Shown: positions 36,201 to 44,440, numbered from the stretch's first letter. The stretch is 64,000 bases of DNA from Nocardiopsis sp. ATB16-24 (GCF_030271535.1 NZ_JASCXJ010000013.1:103182-167181), one strand, 5' to 3'. Translations and numbers: made by a program. The notes: generated by a model from the letters alone, not told the origin.

Positions 36201-37127
36201 CTAACCGCGTGTGAGGAGTGAACGGGCGAAGAAGAGCATGTTCGCGGGGCGCTCGGCCAGGCGTCGCATGTAGTACCCGTACCACTCGGTGCCGTAGGGG
36301 ACGTACACACGCATCCGCCTGCCCTCGGCCGCCAGGCGCACCTGTTCCTTGTCGCGGATGCCGTAGAGCATCTGGTACTCGTGGTCGTCCGCCCCGCGGC
36401 CGTTGGCCGCGGCCAGTTCACCGGCGATGGCGATCATGCGCGGGTCGTGCGAGGCCACCATCGGGTAGCCCTCACCCTCCATGAGGACGCGCAGTGCGCG
36501 CACGTACGCCCTGTCCACCTCCGCCTTGTCCCGGAAGGCCACCGACTCGGGCTCGTCGTAGGCGCCCTTGCACAGGCGCACGCGCGAGCCCGCTCCCCTC
36601 AGATCACGGCAGTCGGCCTCGGTCCGCCGCAGGTAGGCCTGGAGGACCGCGCCCACGGACGGGAAGTCCCGGCGCAGTTCGCGCAGGATGCCCAGGGTGG
36701 AGTCGGTGGTGGTGTGGTCCTCCATGTCCAGGGTCACCGTGGTGCCGATCGCCTCCGCGGACTCGGCGATCCGCCGGGCGTTGTCCAGGGCGATCTTCTC
36801 GCCGTCGCGGTCCAGGAACTGGCCCACCGCCGACAGCTTGACCGACACCTCGGCGCGCTCCCCCAGCCCGGCCTCGCCCAGCGCGGCCAACAGGTCCTGG
36901 TAGGCGGTCACCGTGGCCGTGGCCTGGGCCGCGTCCGTGGTGTCCTCGCCCAGGAAGTCCAGGGTGACGTAGCGGTCCCGAGTCAGATCCTTCACCACGG
37001 GAAGCGCCTCCGCCTGACCGGAGCCCGCGACGAACCGCTCGACCATCGCCCGGGTGGCGGGGGTGCGCTCCACGAGCCTGCGGCAGGTCTGCGATCTGGC
37101 GGCGAGCAACAGGGGTTTGCGAAGCAT
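36201..37127 (-). CDS. putB: Proline dehydrogenase (monofunctional)
   Basis: 308 residues, the short monofunctional type of Gram-positives. It shows RYVTLDFLGEDTTD, VSVKLSAVGQ, TLDMEDHT, VLQAYLRRTEADCRDL, RLCKGAYDEPESVAF, MVASHDPRMI, and the C-terminal FAD/substrate region YGTEWYGYYMRRLAERPANM with the paired Arg binding the proline carboxylate. It oxidises proline to delta-1-pyrroline-5-carboxylate with FAD. It follows pruA on the same strand after a 127-bp gap holding a hairpin, so expression may be reduced relative to pruA. Confidence 0.94.
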   Translation of the reverse strand: MLRKPLLLAARSQTCRRLVERTPATRAMVERFVAGSGQAEALPVVKDLTRDRYVTLDFLGEDTTDAAQATATVTAYQDLLAALGEAGLGERAEVSVKLSAVGQFLDRDGEKIALDNARRIAESAEAIGTTVTLDMEDHTTTDSTLGILRELRRDFPSVGAVLQAYLRRTEADCRDLRGAGSRVRLCKGAYDEPESVAFRDKAEVDRAYVRALRVLMEGEGYPMVASHDPRMIAIAGELAAANGRGADDHEYQMLYGIRDKEQVRLAAEGRRMRVYVPYGTEWYGYYMRRLAERPANMLFFARSLLTRG

Positions 37128-37175
37128 GGTGACCTCGAAGAAGACATGCGCGGGCCGAGCGGCCGGCGCGGACGG

Positions 37176-37204
37176 GGTGCGACCGGGACGGACCCGGTCG
37201 CACC
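37176..37204 (-). terminator. Hairpin in pruA-proline dehydrogenase gap
   Basis: GGTGCGACCGGG / CCCGGTCGCACC, perfect 12-bp stem, 5-base loop, 49 bases upstream of the proline dehydrogenase ATG. It could be a partial terminator or an mRNA-end stabiliser. Confidence 0.45.
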
Positions 37205-37254
37205 TGAGGATTCCTCGGGGGGTGGACGTCCCTCCCAGGAGGGGGACCGAAGCG

Positions 37255-38880
37255 CTACCCCTGGTGGGGGTAGGAGGAGACGGTCGGTGCGACGAACGTC
37301 TCCTTGATGGCGCGCGGACTGGACCAGCGCGACAGGTTCTGGGCCGAGCCCGCCTTGTCGTTGGTGCCGGAGGCGCGACCGCCGCCGAAGGGCTGCTGGC
37401 CCACGATGGAGCCCGTCGGTCGGTCGTTGACGTAGAAGTTGCCGGCGGTGAAGCGCAGCGCCTCGGTGGCCCTGGCGATGGCCGCCCGGTCAGTGGCCAG
37501 GACCGCGCCGGTCAGCGCGTAGGCCGCCCCCTCGTCGACGATCTTGAGGATCTCGTCGTACTCGTCGTCCTCGTAGACGTACACGGCGACGATCGGACCG
37601 AAGTACTCGGTGCGGAACACGTCGTGGGAGGGGTCCGTGCCCTCGATGATGGTCGGACGCACGAAGTAGCCGACCGAGTCGTCGGCGGTGCCGCCCGCCA
37701 GGATGGTCAGGGTCGGGTCGGACTTGGCGTCCTCCAGGACCTTGGCCAGCTTGTCGAAGGCACGGCGGTCGATGACCGCGCCCATGAAGTTGGACAGGTC
37801 GGTGACGTCTCCCATGGTCAGGGCCTCGGTCTCGGCGACCAGGTCCTCCCTCACGCTCTCCCACACCGAGCGGGCCACGAAGGCGCGCGAGGCGGCCGAG
37901 CACTTCTGGCCCTGGTACTCGAAGGCCCCCCGCACGATGGCGGTGCGCAGAACGTCGGGATCGGCCGAGGAGTGGGCGACGATGAAGTCCTTGCCACCGG
38001 TCTCGCCGACGATGCGCGGGTAGGAACGGTAGCCGGCGATGTTCTCGCCGACGCTCCTCCACAGGTGCTGGAAGGTCTTCGTGGAGCCGGTGAAGTGCAC
38101 TCCGGCCAGGTCGGGGTCGTGGAGGGCCACGTCGGAGACCGCCAGGCCGTCACCGGTGACCATGTTGATGACACCGGGCGGCATACCCGCCTCCTCCAGC
38201 AGACGCATGGTCAGTTCGGCGGCGAACTGCTGGGTCGGGGACGGCTTCCACACGACCACGTTGCCCATCAGGGCCGGTGCCGTCGGCAGGTTGCCCGCGA
38301 TGGCGGTGAAGTTGAAGGGGGTGATCGCGTAGACGAACCCCTCCAACGGTCGCTGCTCCATGCGGTTCCATACGCCCTTGACGCTCAACGGCTGCTGGGC
38401 GATGAGTTCACGGGCGTAGGAGACGTTGAAGCGCCAGAAGTCGATGAGTTCGCAGGCCGAGTCGATCTCCGCCTGCTGGACGGTCTTGGACTGACCGAGC
38501 ATCGTGGCGGCGTTGATGGTGGCGCGCCAGGGGCCCGAGAGCAGTTCGGCGGCGCGCAGGATGATGGCGGCGCGGTCGTCGAAGGACATCGCACGCCAGG
38601 TCGGGGCCGCGGCCTTGGCCGCGGCGACGGCGGCGCGGGCGTCGTCGTGGGTGGCGTTGCGCATGGTGCCCAGCACCGCGGAGTGGCGGTGCGGCTGCAC
38701 GACGTCGATCGGGTCGCCGCCGCCCATCCGGCTCTCACCACCGATGCGCATCGGCAGGTCGATGCTCCGGTCGCCGAGCTCCTTCAGCTTGGCCATGAGT
38801 TCCTCGCGCTCGGCGCTGCCCGGCGCGTAGGACAGAACGGGTTCGTTCTGCGGCAGAGGGACGTTGGTCACGGCGTCCAT
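37255..38880 (-). CDS. pruA: L-glutamate gamma-semialdehyde (1-pyrroline-5-carboxylate) dehydrogenase
   Basis: 541 residues, the expected length for the stand-alone P5C dehydrogenase. Motifs: FTAIAGNLPTAPALMGNVVVWKPS (NAD-binding), FTGSTKTF, ETGGKDF with the general-base Glu, YQGQKCSAASR with catalytic Cys (~328), and TGAVLATDRAAI near the C-terminus. It completes proline oxidation to glutamate. The ATG at 38880 is chosen for GGGAGG five bases upstream. It is divergent from a PucR-family gene, the organisation of the Streptomyces PutR-controlled locus. Confidence 0.95.
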   Translation of the reverse strand: MDAVTNVPLPQNEPVLSYAPGSAEREELMAKLKELGDRSIDLPMRIGGESRMGGGDPIDVVQPHRHSAVLGTMRNATHDDARAAVAAAKAAAPTWRAMSFDDRAAIILRAAELLSGPWRATINAATMLGQSKTVQQAEIDSACELIDFWRFNVSYARELIAQQPLSVKGVWNRMEQRPLEGFVYAITPFNFTAIAGNLPTAPALMGNVVVWKPSPTQQFAAELTMRLLEEAGMPPGVINMVTGDGLAVSDVALHDPDLAGVHFTGSTKTFQHLWRSVGENIAGYRSYPRIVGETGGKDFIVAHSSADPDVLRTAIVRGAFEYQGQKCSAASRAFVARSVWESVREDLVAETEALTMGDVTDLSNFMGAVIDRRAFDKLAKVLEDAKSDPTLTILAGGTADDSVGYFVRPTIIEGTDPSHDVFRTEYFGPIVAVYVYEDDEYDEILKIVDEGAAYALTGAVLATDRAAIARATEALRFTAGNFYVNDRPTGSIVGQQPFGGGRASGTNDKAGSAQNLSRWSSPRAIKETFVAPTVSSYPHQG

Positions 38881-38991
38881 GGGCACCTCCCAGTGAGAAT
38901 GTCCCTGAAACGAGCAGGGTCCGGCTGACTCAACGCTCTCAGGACGAGGGCGCGCGAACCTTGTGGAGCAGGCCACTTTTTCTCCACCTTC

Positions 38992-39009
38992 TTTGTTCTC
39001 CAGGACAAA
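38992..39009. promoter_or_regulatory. Candidate PutR/PucR operator between pruA and regulator
   Basis: TTTGTTCTCCAGGACAAA, an imperfect palindrome (TTTGT arms plus C...G) in the 140-bp divergent gap. TTGTGGAGCAGG at 38961 resembles a half-site. Binding is inferred. Confidence 0.4.
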
Positions 39010-39020
39010 ATGGGACACAT

Positions 39021-40847
39021 ATGAGTAATGACGCCCCATCATCCGGTCTCCCTCCGCACACCGAGGGAAGAACACGCCCACACCGGCAGGAAACCACGAT
39101 CTCCCCTGGTCAGGCCACCCCCACGACGGAAGAATCGATGGGTGTGCCCCTGCGCGGGCTGCTGCTGGCCCTGGGCGACCCGGTCGTGGACGTGGTCACG
39201 GCACCGGGTGGACTCGATGTCCAGGTGGACAACGTCGTCATCCACGACCCCGAGGACCGCACCGAGGTGCGCGAGGGCGACCTGGTCCTGCTCATCGGGG
39301 CGCGGGGCGCCTCGGCGAGACGTCTGATCAGGACCCTGGCCGAGCAGGGCGCCACGGCGGTCGCGGTCAAGACCGCGGCGCACACCGCCCACGGAGGGCC
39401 GGCGTCCGGAGGAGCACGGTCGGGCCCCTCCCCCACGGTCCAGGAGTCCCGGGCCCTGAGCGCCGAGGCCCGGGCCGTGGGGATCGCGCTTCTTCGGGTC
39501 CGACCCGAGGTGCGCTGGGACAGGTTGCAGTCGCTGTGCCAGTCCCTCGTCGACGACGCACGGTCGACGGCCTCCGAGGACCTGGGGGAGGCCGGCGGGG
39601 ACCTGTTCTCCATGGCGCAGACGATCGCCCGACTCACCGGTGGGCTCGTCAGCATCGAGGACGCCGCGAGCCGGGTACTGGCCTACTCCAGCGGCGCGGA
39701 GGTGGACGAACTGCGACGGCTGTCGGTGCTGGGACGCCGCGGCCCCGAGTCCTACCTGGCGCTGCTGCGTGAGTGGGGGGTGTTCGCCAAGCTGCGCGCC
39801 GGTGAGGAGGTGGTGCGCGTGGAAGAGCACCCCGAACTGGGCATCCGACGGCGCCTGGCTGTCGGCATCCACGCCGGGCGCCGACCGCTGGGCGCGATCT
39901 GGGTGCAGGAGGGCTCCCGGCCGCTGGCCGAGCACGCCGAGGAGGCGCTGTTGGGGGCGGCGCGCGCCACCGCGCTACAGATGATCCGCCAGCGCACGCA
40001 CACCACCGCGGGGCTGCGGCTGCGCGAGGATCTGCTCTCCAGCCTGTTGGAGGGGCGCATCGACGCCGGTGCGCTGGCCGACACGGTGGAGGTGCGCACC
40101 GACCGGGGCGCGCTGGTGGTGGCGTTCGCGCTGACCGGGGAGAGGGCCGGAGAGGACCGTACCGTGCGCCCCGACCGGCCCGAACGCGAACTGGGACGAC
40201 GTCGGTTGGTCGATCTGGTGTCGGTGCACGCGGCGGCCTACCGGCGCAGCGCGCTGGTGACGGAGGTGGGCGGTCGTGTCTATGCGCTGCTGCCCGACCT
40301 GGAACGGGGCCAGGAGGGAGAGCGCGGGGTGGAGCGCTCGGTGCTGGCCCTGACCCGCAAGACCGTGTCGGCGGCTCGCGCGGCGCTGGACCTGGACGTG
40401 CAGGCCGCGGTGGGGGCACTGGTGGAGAGTCTGGGCGAGGTGCCCGAGTCGCGGGCGGAGGCGGACCGGGTGCTGGACGCTATGGGGCGTGACATGGAAC
40501 GGAGTCCGGACTGGGAGGTGGCGACCATCTCCGACGTCCGGTCGAGGGTGCTGATCAGCGAGACGCTGGCACGGTTGAGGGAGGACCCCTCGCTGCGCGA
40601 TCCGCGGGTGGACGGGTTGATCGAGTACGACCGGAACGGGGGCACCGATCTGGTGCGCTCTCTGTTGGCCTACCTGGAGGCCTTCGGAGACGTACGAGCG
40701 GCGGCCGGGCGTCTGCACGTCCATCCCAACACCCTGCGCTATCGAGTGCGCAGGGCGACCCAGGTGAGCGGCATCGACCTGACCGATCCGGGTGAGCGCC
40801 TGTTCACCCAGCTACAACTGCTCATGGAACAGCAGTCCGGACGTTGA
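39021..40847 (+). CDS. PucR-family transcriptional regulator (PutR-like)
   Basis: 608 residues. The N-terminal PucR ligand-type domain (~40-180) begins MGVPLRGLLLALGDPVVDVVTAPGGLDVQVDNVVIHDP; a GGDEF-like degenerate CdaR region (~335-450) follows; the C-terminal PucR HTH_30 (~535-600) is RSLLAYLEAFGDVRAAAGRLHVHPNTLRYRVRRATQVSGIDL, the DNA-binding end. Streptomyces relatives in the same position activate the proline dehydrogenases and are autoregulated. The ATG at 39021 has only a weak GGGAC upstream. Translation from 38961 in frame is possible but uncharacteristic. Confidence 0.9.
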   Translation: MSNDAPSSGLPPHTEGRTRPHRQETTISPGQATPTTEESMGVPLRGLLLALGDPVVDVVTAPGGLDVQVDNVVIHDPEDRTEVREGDLVLLIGARGASARRLIRTLAEQGATAVAVKTAAHTAHGGPASGGARSGPSPTVQESRALSAEARAVGIALLRVRPEVRWDRLQSLCQSLVDDARSTASEDLGEAGGDLFSMAQTIARLTGGLVSIEDAASRVLAYSSGAEVDELRRLSVLGRRGPESYLALLREWGVFAKLRAGEEVVRVEEHPELGIRRRLAVGIHAGRRPLGAIWVQEGSRPLAEHAEEALLGAARATALQMIRQRTHTTAGLRLREDLLSSLLEGRIDAGALADTVEVRTDRGALVVAFALTGERAGEDRTVRPDRPERELGRRRLVDLVSVHAAAYRRSALVTEVGGRVYALLPDLERGQEGERGVERSVLALTRKTVSAARAALDLDVQAAVGALVESLGEVPESRAEADRVLDAMGRDMERSPDWEVATISDVRSRVLISETLARLREDPSLRDPRVDGLIEYDRNGGTDLVRSLLAYLEAFGDVRAAAGRLHVHPNTLRYRVRRATQVSGIDLTDPGERLFTQLQLLMEQQSGR

Positions 40848-40855
40848 GTCGTCAG

Positions 40856-40929
40856 TACCCTCGGTCGGACTCGAACCGACACTTGTGACCCTTTTAGGGG
40901 GCCTGCCTCTTCCATTGGGCTACGAGGGC
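40856..40929 (-). tRNA. tRNA-like gene, class I cloverleaf, anticodon UAA, C33
   Basis: 74 nt, no encoded CCA. Acceptor GCCCTCG/CGAGGGT (G1-U72 wobble), U8-A9, D arm GCCC-AATGGAAG-AGGC (three pairs and a C-A mismatch, with A14 and GG), anticodon arm GGCCC-CCTAAAA-GGGTC, six-base variable loop ACAAGT, T arm GTCGG-TTCGAGT-CCGAC, discriminator A73. With the standard seven-base loop the anticodon is UAA (leucine codon UUA), but position 33 is C instead of the nearly invariant U, and a true leucine tRNA would have a long variable arm. It could be a non-canonical tRNA, a tRNA-like regulatory RNA or a decaying gene. A perfect TATGAT lies seven bases upstream. Confidence 0.75.
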
Positions 40930-40935
40930 GAGCCC

Positions 40936-40941
40936 ATCATA
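40936..40941 (-). promoter_or_regulatory. -10 element placing transcription start at tRNA nucleotide 1
   Basis: TATGAT read on the minus strand; six bases separate it from G1 of the tRNA-like gene, so the transcript would start on G1 without a 5' leader. AAAGTG 18 bases upstream is a weak -35. Confidence 0.5.
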
Positions 40942-40994
40942 CCGGTCGGGCCGATTGCACACTTTGATTAAAGTTGGCCACTTTAGGCCAGGAA

Positions 40995-41025
40995 ACGGCC
41001 GACCTCCCCGGGGAAGGTCGGCCGT
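40995..41025 (-). terminator. Hairpin downstream of ndh
   Basis: ACGGCCGACCT / AGGTCGGCCGT, an 11-bp perfect stem enclosing CCCCGGGGA, about 55 bases after the ndh stop. Confidence 0.6.
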
Positions 41026-41079
41026 CCTCCGTTCGGGCGGGAGCCACGCTGGTGGGCGTTGCGGGGATCCCGGTCCGTG

Positions 41080-42456
41080 TCAGCTGACGCGGCGCAGTCG
41101 CCCGTCCTCGACCTGCGGGCGGCTGGCCTCCTCGAAGGCCTGCCGGGGCTCGGCCATCTCCGGAAGCGCGGCGAAGTCACGGCGCAGGAAGAAGGCGAGC
41201 GCCCAGTCCGAGAGCACCCGCATCTTGCGGTTGAACGTCGGCACGGCGAGCAGGTGGTAGGAGCGGTGCGCGTACCAGGCCAGGCGCCCGGTGAGCTTGA
41301 TCCTGCCGAACAACTGGGCCGCGCCCTTGTGCAGGCCCAGCCCCGCGACCGCGCCCAGGTTCTTGTGGCGGTAGGCCTTGAGCTTCGTGCCGCGCAGGGT
41401 GGCGATCACGTTGTCGGCGAGCACCGGCGCCTGACGGACCGCGTTCTGGGCGTTGGGCGGATAGTAACCACCCTCCCCGTCGGGCACCTGGGCGTTGTCA
41501 CCACCGGCGAAGGCGTTCTCCACACCGTTGACGGTGAGGTACTCGCTGGTGTCCAGGTGGCCCTTGGGACCCAACGGCAGATCACCGGCGGCCACGACGG
41601 GGCTCGGCTTGACGCCCGCGGTCCACACCAGCGTCCCCGCGTCGAACTCGGTACCGTCGCTGAGTTTGATGCGCTGGTCGACCGCCGACTCCAGGAAGGT
41701 CTTGAGCCGGACGTCGATCCCGCGGCGGCGCAGCTGATTGAGGGACTTGGTCCCGACCTCGGGGCCGACCTCCGGCAGGATCTTGTCGGCCGCCTCGATG
41801 AGGTGGAACCGCACGTCCTTCAAGGAGATGGAGTGGTGGTGGCGGACCGCGTCCCGGACCAGGTCCTCCAGCTCGGCGACGGCCTCGGCACCGGCGAAGC
41901 CTCCCCCGACGAAGACGAAGGTCAGCGCCTTGCGTCGGGTGGCCTCGTCCTTGGTGGAGTCGGCGATCGCGAGCTGGTTCAGGACGTGGTTGCGAAGGTA
42001 GGCGGCCTCCTCCACGGTCTTGATCCCGATGCCCCACTCGGCCAGGCCGGGGATGGGCAGGGTGCGCGAGACGGCGCCGGCCGCCATGACCAGATAGTCG
42101 TAGGCGATGGTCTCGGCGTCGCCGACGTTGGGCTCGTAGCGCACGGTGCGGTTGGCGTGGTCGACGCGCACGACCCGGCCTCCCAGGACACGAGTGCGCT
42201 TGAGCACCTTGCGCAGGGGGACGACGACGTGGCGGGGCGAGATGTTGCCGGCCGCGGTCTCGGGCAGGAAGGGCTGGTAGGTCATGTAGGAGTTCGGATC
42301 GACGACGGTGATCCGCGCCTCGCCGGCCCCGAGCTTCCTCTCCAGCCGCCTCGCGGTGTACATCCCAAGGTAACCGCCGCCGACGATGAGGATGTGCGGG
42401 ATCTCCGCGTCCTCCCCCCCACCGTGCACCAGCCGGTAGTTCCTGCTCTCGGTCAT
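41080..42456 (-). CDS. ndh: Type II NADH dehydrogenase (NDH-2)
   Basis: 458 residues. Two Rossmann motifs: HILIVGGGYLGMYTARRLE (~20-38, FAD) and TFVFVGGGFAGAEAVAELE (~180-198, NADH). Others are NSYMTYQPFLPETAAGNI, VMAAGAVSRTLPIPG, TLVWTAGVKPSPV and AFAGGDNAQVPD. A hydrophobic/amphipathic C-terminal region (RLAWYAHRSYHLLAVPTFNRKMRVLSDWALAFFLRRD, in two pieces) attaches it to the membrane. It passes electrons from NADH to menaquinone without proton pumping. The ATG at 42456 (a GTG one codon earlier is possible). Upstream DNA carries Rex-type operators, consistent with NADH/NAD+-dependent repression. Confidence 0.94.
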   Translation of the reverse strand: MTESRNYRLVHGGGEDAEIPHILIVGGGYLGMYTARRLERKLGAGEARITVVDPNSYMTYQPFLPETAAGNISPRHVVVPLRKVLKRTRVLGGRVVRVDHANRTVRYEPNVGDAETIAYDYLVMAAGAVSRTLPIPGLAEWGIGIKTVEEAAYLRNHVLNQLAIADSTKDEATRRKALTFVFVGGGFAGAEAVAELEDLVRDAVRHHHSISLKDVRFHLIEAADKILPEVGPEVGTKSLNQLRRRGIDVRLKTFLESAVDQRIKLSDGTEFDAGTLVWTAGVKPSPVVAAGDLPLGPKGHLDTSEYLTVNGVENAFAGGDNAQVPDGEGGYYPPNAQNAVRQAPVLADNVIATLRGTKLKAYRHKNLGAVAGLGLHKGAAQLFGRIKLTGRLAWYAHRSYHLLAVPTFNRKMRVLSDWALAFFLRRDFAALPEMAEPRQAFEEASRPQVEDGRLRRVS

Positions 42457-42599
42457 CACATATCGCCCTAACGGTTCTTCGAGTGTGGTGCCCCTTCCCA
42501 GGGGCCGCGAGGTCGTCACGGTCTTCGGACGCCCACACCGACGTCACGATGTGGGGCACCGCCTGAGAAGGAGCGGAGGCCCGCCCTCACGTGGGGTGC

Positions 42600-42617
42600 T
42601 TGTGCATTCTTTCACAA
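42600..42617. promoter_or_regulatory. Second Rex-like site in ndh leader
   Basis: TTGTG-N8-CACAA, embedded in longer arms TGCTTGTG/CACAAGCA (42597-42620), 104 bases from the main operator and inside the predicted transcript. Confidence 0.5.
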
Positions 42618-42682
42618 GCATCACCGGCAGAGAAGGTTCACACCTGCTCACCTTCTCACCACTTCTTGACCCACCTTACTCA

Positions 42683-42711
42683 AGTTTACGCAGGTCAAAA
42701 CGGTTGTGAAA
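42683..42711 (-). promoter_or_regulatory. Candidate ndh promoter
   Basis: TTTCAC (42706-42711) - 17 bases - TAAACT (42683-42688) on the minus strand; the -35 lies within the Rex-type operator, so bound repressor would block polymerase. Confidence 0.5.
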
Positions 42712-42721
42712 GTGTTCACAA
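42704..42721. promoter_or_regulatory. Rex operator (ROP site)
   Basis: TTGTGAA-N4-TTCACAA, a perfect match to the published Rex consensus of Streptomyces and other Gram-positives. Rex leaves DNA when NADH rises; ndh is a known Rex-type target in Streptomyces (established knowledge). Confidence 0.7.
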
Positions 42722-42802
42722 GGCCTCGGAGAGGTGACACGTCTCACCTGGCGAACCCCTGTGCGGATACCGCAGGCTCCTCTCCGCGCCTCCCGACGAC
42801 CC

Positions 42803-43789
42803 CTATCCGACGAGGCTCCAGGCCACGCCGTCGAGGATGTCGTGCTCACTGGCCGTGAAGGAATCCGCTCCCGTACGCGCGAGCACCCGGGACAGCACCA
42901 GCGCGCCGGCACCGATGACGTCCACCCGGCCGGGGTGCATGACCCCGATCCGCGACCTCTCCACCGATGTCTGTTCGAGCAGGTCGGTGGTGATCCGGTC
43001 CAGATCCGCCGTCGTGACGCGGGTTCGGTGAATGCGTTCGGAGTCGTACTCGGGCAGGTCCAACGCGATCCCCGCGATGGTGGTCGCGGTGCCCGCGACG
43101 CACACGACCGAACCGGCCTCGCGCAACGGCACCACCCGCTCCACCTCGTCCAGGGCGGCGTCGATGTCCCTGGTGGCCGCCTCGATCTCCTCCGCGGTGG
43201 GGGGATCGCCGCGCAGGTGGCGTTCGCTCATGCGCACGCAACCGATGTTCACCGACAGGGAGGCGCGTACCAGTTCGCCTTCCGCCTGTCGGGGGTCACC
43301 GCCCAGGACGAACTCGGTGGAGCCGCCCCCGATGTCCACCACCAGGAACGGCGGGGACAGCGGGCTCCGGCCGTCCTCGGCGTCGGCGTCGAACTCGGCC
43401 GTGGCGCCGACGAAGGACAGCTCCGCCTCGTCCAGACCGTCGACCACCTCGGGCTCCACTCCCAGGATCTCGCGCACTCCGTCGATGAAGACCTGACGGT
43501 TGGCGGCGTCCCGGGTGGCACTGGTGGCGACCATGCGCACCGCGTCCGGACCGAGGGGGATGCCGTTGGCCTCGATGGCCTCGGCGTAGCCGCGCAGGGC
43601 CTCGAAGGTACGCTCCAGGGCCTGGGGGGCGAAGACACCGGTCTCGTCCACCCCCTCCCCCAGGCGCACGATCTCCATCCGCCTGTCGACATCGACCACC
43701 TGCACCTCGTCGTCGCCGACGTGGACGACGTCGGCGATCAGCAGGCGTACCGAGTTGGTTCCGCAGTCGATGGCCGCGACACCGCTCAT
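42803..43789 (-). CDS. ppx: Exopolyphosphatase / guanosine pentaphosphatase (Ppx/GppA family)
   Basis: 328 residues, the short actinobacterial type. The actin-like ATPase fold shows phosphate-1 AAIDCGTNSVRLL, LGEGVDETG, VATSATRDAANR, phosphate-2 VVDIGGGSTEFVLGG with catalytic-region Glu, and VAGTATTIAGIALDL. Family members remove terminal phosphate from polyphosphate and/or convert pppGpp to ppGpp; in mycobacteria the equivalent gene (Rv1026) is a polyphosphatase. The ATG overlaps the DUF501 TGA by four bases, so it is coupled to that gene. Confidence 0.92.
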   Translation of the reverse strand: MSGVAAIDCGTNSVRLLIADVVHVGDDEVQVVDVDRRMEIVRLGEGVDETGVFAPQALERTFEALRGYAEAIEANGIPLGPDAVRMVATSATRDAANRQVFIDGVREILGVEPEVVDGLDEAELSFVGATAEFDADAEDGRSPLSPPFLVVDIGGGSTEFVLGGDPRQAEGELVRASLSVNIGCVRMSERHLRGDPPTAEEIEAATRDIDAALDEVERVVPLREAGSVVCVAGTATTIAGIALDLPEYDSERIHRTRVTTADLDRITTDLLEQTSVERSRIGVMHPGRVDVIGAGALVLSRVLARTGADSFTASEHDILDGVAWSLVG

Positions 43790-44367
43790 GACCCGTTCCC
43801 CTCGACGGCCTGGGAACCGTTCTCCTCCACGCACACGCACGGGCCCTTGTCCCACCAGCGCGGCAGATCCTCCAGTGCCTCGGCCCCGAAGGGGTTGACA
43901 CCCGGCTCGGCCAGCTCGTGGGCGACCAGTGCGTGCAGGCACTTGACCCGTGTGGGCATGCCCCCGGTGCTCTGCATCCCCTCCGGCAGCGGTTCCACCC
44001 CGTCCATTCGGGCCTGCTCCGCGCGCGCGGCCAGATAGGACTCGTGTGCCCTGGTGTAGGCGGCCTGGAGTTCGGGATCCTCGCCCAGGCGCTCCTGCAT
44101 CCTGCGCATGCGACCCTCGTTCTCCATACGGCCGATGGCCGAGGCGGCTCGTGGGCACGTCAGGTAGTACAACGTGGGAAAGGGTTCGCCGTCTTCCAGA
44201 CGCGGCGCGGTGCGCACCACGTCGGGCAGTCCGCACGGGCAGCGGTGGGCGATCGCGCGCACACCGCGCGGTGTGCGTCCCAGTTGGAGTTCGACGGCTC
44301 TGATGTCGTGGTCGGTGACGGGGCCGGTGCGCCCCTCGCCGGACACGGGCTGGTCTGCGGAAGTCAT
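43786..44367 (-). CDS. DUF501 family protein
   Basis: 193 residues, soluble. The family pattern is visible: VELQLGRTPRGVRAIAHRCPCGLPDVVRTAPRLEDGEPFPTLYYLTCPRA (in the segment ~26-76), with two CxC/Cys-x-Cys motifs, and 'GGMPTRVKCLHALVAHELAEPGVNPFG' (~138-165), which retains Cys and His suggestive of metal binding. No function is established. It is coupled to ppx by an ATGA overlap. A TATGCT at 44377-44382 lies nine bases before the ATG, suggesting an almost leaderless transcript. Confidence 0.9.
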   Translation of the reverse strand: MTSADQPVSGEGRTGPVTDHDIRAVELQLGRTPRGVRAIAHRCPCGLPDVVRTAPRLEDGEPFPTLYYLTCPRAASAIGRMENEGRMRRMQERLGEDPELQAAYTRAHESYLAARAEQARMDGVEPLPEGMQSTGGMPTRVKCLHALVAHELAEPGVNPFGAEALEDLPRWWDKGPCVCVEENGSQAVEGNGS

Positions 44368-44440
44368 GGCGCACCCAGCATAGGCCCCCGCCCGCTCACC
44401 GGTGCCCCGCCTGCGGCGTCCTCCCGGCGAGGGGGCCTGC

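Larger units (their letters stand above)
42457..42802. other. 346-bp ndh upstream region
   Basis: Unusually AT-rich for this genome. It holds the -35/-10 pair at 42683-42711, the Rex-type operator at 42704-42721, a second Rex-like site at 42600-42617 and a half-site TTCACA near 42637. If the proposed start near 42676 is right, ndh has a ~220-base leader. No ORF. Confidence 0.6.

Noticed and set aside
42704..42721. Interpretation as a CRP/FNR site (TGTGA-N6-TCACA)
   Set aside because: The sequence also fits this pattern, but TTGTGAA-N4-TTCACAA matches Rex fully and ndh is a known Rex-type target; CRP remains a less likely alternative.
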